Origin: Nitrosomonadales bacterium
GTDB taxonomy: Bacteria > Pseudomonadota > Gammaproteobacteria > Burkholderiales > Gallionellaceae
Assembly (NCBI GenBank): GCA_016214695.1
Contig: JACRNY010000004.1
Coordinates: 1-64,000, forward strand
DNA: 64,000 bases
Direction: 5' to 3'
Shown piece after piece: positions 11,276-19,492 of this stretch; the first letter of the stretch is position 1; the number at the start of each line of letters is the position of its first letter. The notes under the pieces are model-generated. The model saw only the letters and a list, made by a program, of their open reading frames with translations, ran no database searches and was not told the DNA's origin. A program made the position numbers and the translations under genes.

Positions 11276-11979
11276 TGAACCTCTCGGCATTATTCAAGCG
11301 CATATCGTTTGGTCTGGTACTGGCAGCAGTGCCGCTGTTGGGGGCTTGCGCGCCGACTGAAATCAAGTGGGAGGAAGAAGTCAAGCTGCATGACGGCAAG
11401 ATCATCGTCGTCAAACGGCACGAAGAACTGGGACTCTCAGGTTTTCCGCTGGCGCACCGGGGTAGCCGCAAGTACTGGTATTTCTGCTACCAACCGATGA
11501 ATATCCAGTGGAAGTCAAAGCCGGGATACTTTCCCGAGGTCTTCGATATCGTGGATGGTAAGGCGTACGTCAGGGTAACTATTGATAACTGCGAACAGTG
11601 CATGTTGCATGACTACCCAGAAACCAGCGCACTGTATTTCGTATGGGAAGGCAATGCATGGAAAAAGATCGACTACAAGGATTTCCCGGCGGGGCTGCAG
11701 GTCAACATTCTCGGAAATACGCACTACGACGACGATGGAGCTCGAGATGTAAAAGGGCGGATTACGCTGGATGAGAAGGAAAGCCGTGAGCCGGAAATGA
11801 CTTGGCTGATGCGCAAGAAGCCGGAGATTGTCGGGTTGAACGACAGGGTGACTTATCTTGGGCCAAATCAGCCACCGGTCTATGCGCGCGAGGCGTGCAA
11901 GAAATGTATGGGAATACGCGGGAAAACCACCAGCACATCTGAAGTTTTCTTACCTGCGACCAGCAGTGACTGCAAATAA
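11272..11979 (+). CDS. Predicted lipoprotein, diverged paralogue 3
   Basis: A 235-aa lipoprotein with a clear lipobox LGAC. The double ATG at 11272/11275 follows AAGGAGGG, and the upstream lipase stop overlaps it, so translation is probably coupled. It shares the opening pattern W-E-E-V-LHDG after the Cys and the general layout with the paralogues at 6205 and 8271, but most of the sequence has diverged. The C-terminal part has a CKKC motif and a final Cys. The giant RTX lipase starts 18 nt after it. No known domain recognised; an envelope-anchored partner of the lipase is the simplest inference. Confidence 0.75.
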   Translation: MMNLSALFKRISFGLVLAAVPLLGACAPTEIKWEEEVKLHDGKIIVVKRHEELGLSGFPLAHRGSRKYWYFCYQPMNIQWKSKPGYFPEVFDIVDGKAYVRVTIDNCEQCMLHDYPETSALYFVWEGNAWKKIDYKDFPAGLQVNILGNTHYDDDGARDVKGRITLDEKESREPEMTWLMRKKPEIVGLNDRVTYLGPNQPPVYAREACKKCMGIRGKTTSTSEVFLPATSSDCK

Positions 11980-11997
11980 ATTCTGGGGGGATGATAC

Positions 11998-14900
11998 ATG
12001 ACTACTCAAATTGATTACGCGCTGCTGGCAGCAAATTCTTATGCAGTGAAGAGGGAAGTGACAAGTTCGGTAAACGAAATACTACCTCCTGACGGTTGGG
12101 AAATAATCGATTACCGTCGCGACGACCTTACCGGCTTCACCGCCCGCGCCTACACCAACGGAAGCGAAATCTGCATCGCCTACACCGGCACCACCTTCGA
12201 GGGGGCCGTCAACAATGTGGGCGACTGGTTGTTGGGCAACATCACGGCGGGCAGCGGTTCGGTGCTGGCGCCGCAGGTGATCGATGCCGCAAAGTTCTAC
12301 CTAGATATTCTGAAAGACAATCCCGACGCGAACATCACCTTCACCGGCCATTCGCTGGGCGGCGGACTGGCCTCGTTGATGGCAGTGTATTTCGACGAGC
12401 CCGCGACGGTGTTCGATGAGGCCCCTTTTGCGAAATCCGCCGATTCCGCACTTGTCGTTAACGGACTCAAAGCAGCGCTCGCGGCAGACCCCAATTATTC
12501 ATTACCGGATGCGTTTGCCAGCTACATTGCACTGGACCCGCTCTTCGGAACAATCCTCCCCAGCCCGAGCCGCATCGCCCGCGAAAGCAATGTTAGCGCC
12601 ATCTACGTCAAGGACGAAATCCTCTCGCTGGCGCAAACAACAACTGGCCGAACAGTATTGCCTCTGTTGTTTGCATGGAACCCGGCCCTGTTTGCGATCA
12701 GCCTCAATGTGACCAACATCTCCGGTAACGAACAGGTAATCGAGGCCAATGCCACCAGCGGCAATGGCTGGGAATTGGGCGTGGGCATACCGGACATCAA
12801 TGGCAATGTCGACCTGCACTATATGCCATTGTTGACTGCGTTCCTGCAGTCGAATGATTTCCTGATGGCTTGCCAGAACAATCCGGAAATATTGCAGGAG
12901 ATATTCACCTCTGAATGGAATGTGGATTCATCAAACGCACGGGTCCGCAACTTCCTCAACCTCATGGTGCAACGGCAACAGGTGCAGGGCGAAAACCCAG
13001 AAGACCCGCTGGGCGCATTTGCCGCCGACATAGGCCGCCTTAAGGGCAAACTGGCAACGGGTATCATGAAATCGGTGCTGGTCGAACTCGGCATCGACCT
13101 CGAATATGCACAAGGCATGGAGCATGCGATGGGTGTGACTGCGGGGAAGTTCGAGCCGGTCTTCAAGGAGTTGACCGGCGGCATACAAATCGAACACAAG
13201 ACGGAAGACGAGCAATGGGTATCGAAAGGTTTTTCCCAACTGGACCGGGAACTGCGCAATGCGCATCCGGATTTGTTTTCGATCAGTGTTGACCGTTATT
13301 CGCTGGCAACAGAGGGGGATCTTGTGATCACCGCGCCAAGCGATACCAAGCGTGACCTGATGTTGGGCGGAGCTGGAAGCGACATGCTCATCGGCGGGGA
13401 TGGTGATGATCAACTTGTGGGCGGCGCAGGTTCAGACACCCTCGACGGCGGCGCAGGCGTTGACTATTACATCGTCGAAGGCAACGACACCATCCGTGAT
13501 TCGGATGGCCTCGGTCTTATCAAAGACAAATCCGGCAACATCATCACCGGTGCGATCAAACACAATGCGGACGGCAGCTACACCTTTACAACCCATCCCG
13601 GCATCAGCGTCACCCGCGATGCCAATCTCACCCTGACACTGGCAGATGGGTCAACCATCGTCATCGAGACCCACAACTCCGGCGACCTGGGATTGCAAAT
13701 ATCGGATGCCGTACAGCCGCAGAGCCTACTGTTCGGTATGGACAAAGCGCTCTACAACGGCGCCGATACCCTTAACAGTAACACTTCCTGCGAGATGCAC
13801 GGCGGCCTGGGCAACGACATCCTGCATGCCAGCGTCGAGGCAGACCTGCTTTATGGTGAAGACGGACACGATGCTATATTCGCAGGAGAGGGCAACGACG
13901 AACTGCGCGGCGGCTTCGGCAACGACCTGGTAAACGGCGGCCTGGGCGACGACCTGCAGTACGGCGAAGAAGGCCATGACCTGATGGTGGGCCAGGGCGG
14001 CAACGACGTGCTGTATGGCGGAGAAGGCGACGACTGGCTGTTTGCCGGGAGCAGCTTTGGAACGATCCGCATCGTTCAGAGCACCAATGATTCCAACTAC
14101 CCCTCGCTCGCCGCGATCAACTCCCCGGACTTCGAAGGCTTCGTGCGCTTCGTTGATGGCGTGGCCGTGCCGGAACTGGAGGGGATGTATTTTGTGGGGG
14201 AGACGGGGAGCAACAACCTGCTGGACGGCGGTGTCGGAGACGACCACCTGTTGGGCGACAGCGGGATAGACATCCTGCTGGGCGGCACAGGCGCGGACAT
14301 GCTGTACGGCTTCTCCGAGGGCGACATGCTCAACGGGGGCGAAGGCAACGACACCCTGCATGGCGACGTGACGCAGGGAAACTACACCACTGTCAACGCA
14401 TACGGGGAAACGGCCTCGATCTATGCGCTGCCGGAATTCCACGGCAACGACATCCTGGAGGGTGGTACGGGCGACGATCAACTCATCGGTGATGGCGGCA
14501 GCGACACCTTGCTGGGCGGTGATGGCAACGACCAGATATTTGGCGACAGCGACAAACTGGATATTCAATGGCACGGCAACGACTATCTGGATGGCGGCGC
14601 GGGGGACGATACCCTAGTGGGGAACGGAGGCAACGACACGCTGTATGGCGGAACGGGTGTTGATCAGATGTGGGGAGGCATCGGCGATGACACCCTCGAC
14701 GGCGGCATCGGCAACGACACCCTGTGGGGCGGTAACGGCAACGACACCCTCATCGGCGACGCGGGCGACGACAAACTCTACGGCGAAGCCGGCAGCAACC
14801 ACCTCGACGGCGGCAACGGCAACGACACCCTCAACACCGGCGGCAGCACCAACACCCTGTTCGGCGGCACAGGCAACGACACGCTGCAAGCCGCAGGCGG

Positions 14901-17900
14901 CGGCAGCTACCTCGACGGCGGCGACGGCACCGACACCCTTATCGCTGTAGATGGCAACAACACTCTGTTTAGTGGTGCCGGAGACGACGACCTGCAGGCC
15001 GGCGGAGGCAACAACTACCTTGATGGCGAAGACGGCAACAACACCCTGTTTGCGGATGGCGGCAACAACACCCTGATCGGCGGGGCAGGCAACGACACGC
15101 TATCTGCAGCCGGGGGCAACAACTATCTGGACGGCGGAGAGGGCACCAACACACTGATTGCGGATGGCGGCAGCAACACCCTGATGGCCGGCTCCGGCGA
15201 CGACACACTCTCATCCACGGGCGGCAACAGCACGCTGGATGGCGGCGGCGGTAACGATACACTGGCCGCCGATGGCGGGGGCAACACTCTCATGGGCGGT
15301 GCCGACAACGACATCCTCAGGGGTGGTGATGGCAACGACATGCTGAATGGCGGTACTGGTAATGACGTGCTGGACGGCGGCGCGGGCAACGACACCCTGA
15401 CCGGCGGCGGCGGGGCCGATGCCTTCATTATGGATTTCGGCATGGGCATGGATATTCTGGCCGATGCTTCTGCAGCCGGCGGAACGCTGCAACTCAACCA
15501 GATAGCCATCGCAAATCTGACGTTCATGAAGCAAGGGCAAGACCTGCTTATCCAGATCGCCGCGAATGACGGCCTGTTGCTCAAAAACTATTACAGCTAC
15601 CCGCAAGCGACCTGGACGATACAAGATGCCAGCAACACAGCGACCACCGTGCAGACTCAGCTGGATGGCATCAGCACCGCCAGCAAATCAGAAATCGAGC
15701 AGGCAGAAAGCAACTTCCTGATCAAGGCCAGAAACAGCATCATCAGCGAATACCTTGTTCAGGGTTACAGCATGCAAAACGACGGCACACTTTACCGAGC
15801 CTGGTCGAATGATTTGTTTGCCTATAACACGGTCAACTACACCACGACCGATGTTACCCAGTATCTCAATTCGGGCAACATTGTGCACTTGCCCACAACG
15901 CAATCATCAACCCAAACGTGGTCGCCGATGTATGGCGGGTGGTATGGCGAACCCACGCTCCATGAAAATATCGTATCGATACGGGAGAGCGGGATTTTCA
16001 CCGATTTGGCGGTGGTTAACGCCAACACTTATTCGCAGAGCGTGGGTAGTGGGGGCGCCAAATGGCTTCAAACCACATGGACAACGATACCCGTTCAAAC
16101 ATGGTCTGAATTAACGGGTACCAGCACTCTGTACATGTACGAGCAAGGTTTCTCATCCGATCCAAATGCGACAAACCTGGGCCTGAGGCTCGGCTCTGAA
16201 GTAATTACAACTGTGCAGAGCCATGTCCAATCTGCCGCATACGGTTCAGTGGTCAACGTCCTTGCTTCGCCGGGGGATCTGCAGGCCGATGGTTCCTTGC
16301 CGCAGACAGTTGCCGCGCAGAGCACCATCGCCCAAATGACCTTCGATGTTTTGAGCATCACCCTGGGCGATGCCGGGCAAACGGTCTATGGCGATGTCAA
16401 CACCATGGTGCACGGCGGCAACGGCGACGATACGATCTTCAATGCCGGGCTTGCATTTGGAGGCGACGGCAATGACACGATCATGGACACCGCCACCCAA
16501 TTCGGCGACAGCGGCAACGACACATTGATCAACGGTCAATTGCTGAACGGCGGAGACGGGGACGATCATCTGTATGGAGGTGGCGTGCTGAACGGCGGCA
16601 CGGGGAACGACACGATGGATGGTGCGGGTGCGGGAATATACGGAACACGCTATGTGATCGATCCCACCCAAACCGGCATTGATACGATTCATGACACGGG
16701 CGACTACGATGCCGCATACAAGGATTGGTTTTACGGTCAACGCGGTATCACCAACTGGGAAGAACACGAGCAGCACGGCGGCATGTACCGGATCGATAAC
16801 GATGGAGACATATGCTATTTAACGCCTGAACAGTTCCATGCGGAGTATCCGAGCCAGATCGATAACCTCCCGCGTTGGGCATCATTCATGGAGCCCTTGC
16901 CGCCATTGAATCGCCCGGCAGCCTACGACTATGCGGCGTTGCAGGCGGCCTATGATGCCGGTGTGATTCAAAAAGACACACTGGAATTTACTGCAGGCGT
17001 CACTCTTTCCGATCTGCAATTATCCTGGGGGGAGACCGACTTTTATCGCACATTGATCCTTTCATGGAACGGCGGCGCCAGTCAGGTGAAGCTGGTCATC
17101 CCGCATGCGGATGATCCTTTGGGAAGCGGCGTCGAACAAATCCAGTTTGCCGACGGAACAGTGGTTGCGATGCAAGATCTGATCGCGCTCGCACCGGCCG
17201 GTGTTTCGCTCGATCCGCGCTACGATCTTGTGCTGGTTGGCACGGCAAACACCGATGTTCTGAACGGACAGTCGGGGAACGATCTGCTGATCGGACTGGG
17301 CGGGGACGATGTGCTTGCCGGTGGTGCGGGCGACGACACTTACCTCATCAATGTGGGCGACGGGGTGGATACGATCATCGATGACTTCACCGGGACGGAG
17401 AACAACAGCATTGTCTTCGGTACGGGGATCGATCCGGCGCGCATCGGCTTGTTCCAGGGTTCGCTGGGGATCGATCTGGGCAACGGGAGCGTGGTGCACA
17501 TCCAGGGCGTGGACTATGACGATATCGCCAACACCTGCTGTATCCGGAGTTTCCAGTTTGCGGATGGCACGGAACTGACTGTGCAGCAACTGGTGGAGCG
17601 CGGCTTCGACATTGCCGGCAGCGCCGGTGCCGATATTCTGAGCGGCACCAATGTTGTCGATCGCATTGAAGGCGGGGCCGGTAACGACACACTGATCGGC
17701 GGCGCGGGCGACGACATCTACCTGTACAACATCGGGGATGGTGCAGACATCATTCTGGACGACGTCAATGTTGCTGCGGGCGGTACTGAGATCAACACTC
17801 TGGTATTAGGGGCAGGTATTACCGCCGACATGATCAGTACCTCTGTTGACGCCAACGGGATGGTTACACTCGACTTCATCCCTTCGACAGGCTCAGGACA

Positions 17901-19458
17901 GGTTCGCGACAGCATCCGCATCAATCACTTTGGCAACCTGTCGGTGCAGAACATCCAGTTTGCGGATGGCAGTGTCATCGCGACCGAGTCGCTGGTGAGC
18001 GTCCCGCTTGTTGCTGTGCCAGATATGGTAGCAACAACCGAAGATACTGCTCAGGTCTCTATTGCAGCCGCCGCGCTGCTTTCCAACGACATTGCGGGCA
18101 GCGCAATCATCCTCACCGGAGTCGATGCGGTCACCGCGCAGGGCAATGCAGTCACGATGGGAGCTGACTGCAGCTTGACGGTCGATTTCGGCGACCGCTA
18201 CCAAGCGCTGGCGGAAGGCCAGACTGCTACCGACAGCTTCGGTTACACCGTGAGCGATACCGCAGGCGCCACCAGCGCCGCGACGGTCACCATGACCATC
18301 AACGGCAGCAACGACGCCCCGGTCACGTCCGGTGACATTGGGCTGGTGCAGGAAGACTACCTGCTCACCGCCACCGGCAGCGTGCTGGAGAACGACAGCG
18401 ATGTGGATCAGGGCGACGTGCTGACCGTTGCCAATGCAGGAACGCAGCAGGGTGTCTACGGCAGCCTCGCGCTCGCGGAAGACGGTAGCTACAGCTATGA
18501 GTTGGGCAATGTCTCGCAGTCCGTTCAGGCGCTGGATCGCAATACCGTGCGGGTCGAGCAATTCGGCTACACCGCGACGGACAGCATGGTCGGAACTTCC
18601 GATGTGCTGAACATCTTCGTGGTCGGGGCGAACGATGCGCCTATCTTGGTCGCGCCGCTGGAGGATAAGGAGGTGGTCTTCAATAAATCCTTCTCCTGGC
18701 AGATGCCGGAAGGCAGCTTCACCGACATCGATCAGGGCGATACCCTGACATACACCGCGGTGCTGGCGGATGGCTCGGCACTGCCAGACTGGCTCGTGTT
18801 CGATCCCGCCACCCGCACCTTCTCGGGCACGGCGCCCCGGCAGACAGGCGCCGTGGATGTCGCGGTGATCGCGACCGATATGGCGGCAGACGGAAGCATG
18901 GAGGGCAGCCTGGCGGCTTATGACGTATTTCGCATCAATGTTGCCCGCGGCAACGAAGGGGCAGGCAACGGCGACGATGCTCCGCTGCCCGGTCACGATA
19001 GCAACCATGACAACGGCCACGGCACCTCGCCCGGGCATTCGGGTTCGCGTGGACGCGACCATGCCCGCGACGAAGACAATGGAAGGAAGCATCGAAAAGA
19101 CGATCACGAGGACGAAGCGATCCGCGAGTGGTTCGGAAAGGACAAATCCGGGCATCGCGACAACTGCGACGGCTTGGGGCGCAGCGACGACCGCATCGAT
19201 CATCGCGTGAACCGCAACGTTTCGCGCGGCATCGACAAGGACTACAGCAGGCAATGGGCACAGATGAACGTGAGGCTCAGGGAACACTTGGCGCAAAGCG
19301 GCAGCGACGACCATTTTGATTCCGGTATCGGACATGCTTCGCCCACCCTGTTCGGCGCGGGCGGCTACCAGGGGCTGGCACAGCCGGGCTGGGGTGAGGG
19401 CGCGCAGATGAAAGCATTCGCCGGACTCAAGGAGGGGCTGGAGCGGCTGGGATGTTGA
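11998..19458 (+). CDS. Giant multidomain RTX lipase/adhesin-like protein
   Basis: A 2486-aa secreted protein. Residues 1-450 form a class 3-type lipase domain with GHSLGGG (Ser119), closely related to the 9002 gene. RTX nonapeptide blocks lie at about 455-490, 600-685, 725-1145, 1465-1545, 1745-1785 and 1875-1915. Several are followed by haemolysin-type segments of the IQFADGT kind. Two VCBS/cadherin-like modules (about 2005-2215; NDAP and LENDSDVDQGD motifs) precede a He_PIG-like module (about 2218-2310). A His/Asp/Arg-rich linker (about 2318-2420) and a short C-terminus, the presumed type I secretion signal, close the protein. No Sec signal. Residues about 1961-1968 come from a dispersed DNA repeat. 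It sits between its lipoprotein partner and the exporter gene. Role: secreted lipase with surface-binding capacity (inference). Confidence 0.88.
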   Translation: MTTQIDYALLAANSYAVKREVTSSVNEILPPDGWEIIDYRRDDLTGFTARAYTNGSEICIAYTGTTFEGAVNNVGDWLLGNITAGSGSVLAPQVIDAAKFYLDILKDNPDANITFTGHSLGGGLASLMAVYFDEPATVFDEAPFAKSADSALVVNGLKAALAADPNYSLPDAFASYIALDPLFGTILPSPSRIARESNVSAIYVKDEILSLAQTTTGRTVLPLLFAWNPALFAISLNVTNISGNEQVIEANATSGNGWELGVGIPDINGNVDLHYMPLLTAFLQSNDFLMACQNNPEILQEIFTSEWNVDSSNARVRNFLNLMVQRQQVQGENPEDPLGAFAADIGRLKGKLATGIMKSVLVELGIDLEYAQGMEHAMGVTAGKFEPVFKELTGGIQIEHKTEDEQWVSKGFSQLDRELRNAHPDLFSISVDRYSLATEGDLVITAPSDTKRDLMLGGAGSDMLIGGDGDDQLVGGAGSDTLDGGAGVDYYIVEGNDTIRDSDGLGLIKDKSGNIITGAIKHNADGSYTFTTHPGISVTRDANLTLTLADGSTIVIETHNSGDLGLQISDAVQPQSLLFGMDKALYNGADTLNSNTSCEMHGGLGNDILHASVEADLLYGEDGHDAIFAGEGNDELRGGFGNDLVNGGLGDDLQYGEEGHDLMVGQGGNDVLYGGEGDDWLFAGSSFGTIRIVQSTNDSNYPSLAAINSPDFEGFVRFVDGVAVPELEGMYFVGETGSNNLLDGGVGDDHLLGDSGIDILLGGTGADMLYGFSEGDMLNGGEGNDTLHGDVTQGNYTTVNAYGETASIYALPEFHGNDILEGGTGDDQLIGDGGSDTLLGGDGNDQIFGDSDKLDIQWHGNDYLDGGAGDDTLVGNGGNDTLYGGTGVDQMWGGIGDDTLDGGIGNDTLWGGNGNDTLIGDAGDDKLYGEAGSNHLDGGNGNDTLNTGGSTNTLFGGTGNDTLQAAGGGSYLDGGDGTDTLIAVDGNNTLFSGAGDDDLQAGGGNNYLDGEDGNNTLFADGGNNTLIGGAGNDTLSAAGGNNYLDGGEGTNTLIADGGSNTLMAGSGDDTLSSTGGNSTLDGGGGNDTLAADGGGNTLMGGADNDILRGGDGNDMLNGGTGNDVLDGGAGNDTLTGGGGADAFIMDFGMGMDILADASAAGGTLQLNQIAIANLTFMKQGQDLLIQIAANDGLLLKNYYSYPQATWTIQDASNTATTVQTQLDGISTASKSEIEQAESNFLIKARNSIISEYLVQGYSMQNDGTLYRAWSNDLFAYNTVNYTTTDVTQYLNSGNIVHLPTTQSSTQTWSPMYGGWYGEPTLHENIVSIRESGIFTDLAVVNANTYSQSVGSGGAKWLQTTWTTIPVQTWSELTGTSTLYMYEQGFSSDPNATNLGLRLGSEVITTVQSHVQSAAYGSVVNVLASPGDLQADGSLPQTVAAQSTIAQMTFDVLSITLGDAGQTVYGDVNTMVHGGNGDDTIFNAGLAFGGDGNDTIMDTATQFGDSGNDTLINGQLLNGGDGDDHLYGGGVLNGGTGNDTMDGAGAGIYGTRYVIDPTQTGIDTIHDTGDYDAAYKDWFYGQRGITNWEEHEQHGGMYRIDNDGDICYLTPEQFHAEYPSQIDNLPRWASFMEPLPPLNRPAAYDYAALQAAYDAGVIQKDTLEFTAGVTLSDLQLSWGETDFYRTLILSWNGGASQVKLVIPHADDPLGSGVEQIQFADGTVVAMQDLIALAPAGVSLDPRYDLVLVGTANTDVLNGQSGNDLLIGLGGDDVLAGGAGDDTYLINVGDGVDTIIDDFTGTENNSIVFGTGIDPARIGLFQGSLGIDLGNGSVVHIQGVDYDDIANTCCIRSFQFADGTELTVQQLVERGFDIAGSAGADILSGTNVVDRIEGGAGNDTLIGGAGDDIYLYNIGDGADIILDDVNVAAGGTEINTLVLGAGITADMISTSVDANGMVTLDFIPSTGSGQVRDSIRINHFGNLSVQNIQFADGSVIATESLVSVPLVAVPDMVATTEDTAQVSIAAAALLSNDIAGSAIILTGVDAVTAQGNAVTMGADCSLTVDFGDRYQALAEGQTATDSFGYTVSDTAGATSAATVTMTINGSNDAPVTSGDIGLVQEDYLLTATGSVLENDSDVDQGDVLTVANAGTQQGVYGSLALAEDGSYSYELGNVSQSVQALDRNTVRVEQFGYTATDSMVGTSDVLNIFVVGANDAPILVAPLEDKEVVFNKSFSWQMPEGSFTDIDQGDTLTYTAVLADGSALPDWLVFDPATRTFSGTAPRQTGAVDVAVIATDMAADGSMEGSLAAYDVFRINVARGNEGAGNGDDAPLPGHDSNHDNGHGTSPGHSGSRGRDHARDEDNGRKHRKDDHEDEAIREWFGKDKSGHRDNCDGLGRSDDRIDHRVNRNVSRGIDKDYSRQWAQMNVRLREHLAQSGSDDHFDSGIGHASPTLFGAGGYQGLAQPGWGEGAQMKAFAGLKEGLERLGC
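14851..15290 (+). repeat. Four tandem 108-bp units in the RTX region
   Basis: Units begin in phase at 14851, 14959, 15067, 15175 and (partial) 15283, exactly 108 bp apart. Each encodes 36 residues, that is four nonapeptides: a GGxGNDTL step, a GGxxYLDGG step and an NTLIAxDG step recur in order. A more diverged unit precedes at about 14743. The higher-order period points to segmental duplication of four-nonapeptide blocks. Confidence 0.75.
17878..17902. repeat. Dispersed CCCTTCGACAGGCTCAGG repeat inside the giant RTX gene
   Basis: Positions 17880-17897 match the core CCCTTCGACAGGCTCAGG of a widespread intergenic repeat. In frame it encodes PSTGSGQ, sitting between DFI and DSIRINHFG where related RTX proteins are expected to run on directly. 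The reading frame is preserved. Confidence 0.65.
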
Positions 19459-19492
19459 TCCGGAAAACGAGAACCGCTTGAAAGAGGCTGCC

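Noticed and set aside
13726-14574. Minus-strand frame of 282 aa across the RTX repeats
   Set aside because: Mirror of the 27-bp-periodic repeat; codon pattern follows the plus-strand gene.
14851-15290. Regularly spaced repeats considered as a CRISPR array
   Set aside because: Period, reading frame and glycine/aspartate coding show RTX nonapeptide units within one open frame; there are no unique spacers or cas genes.
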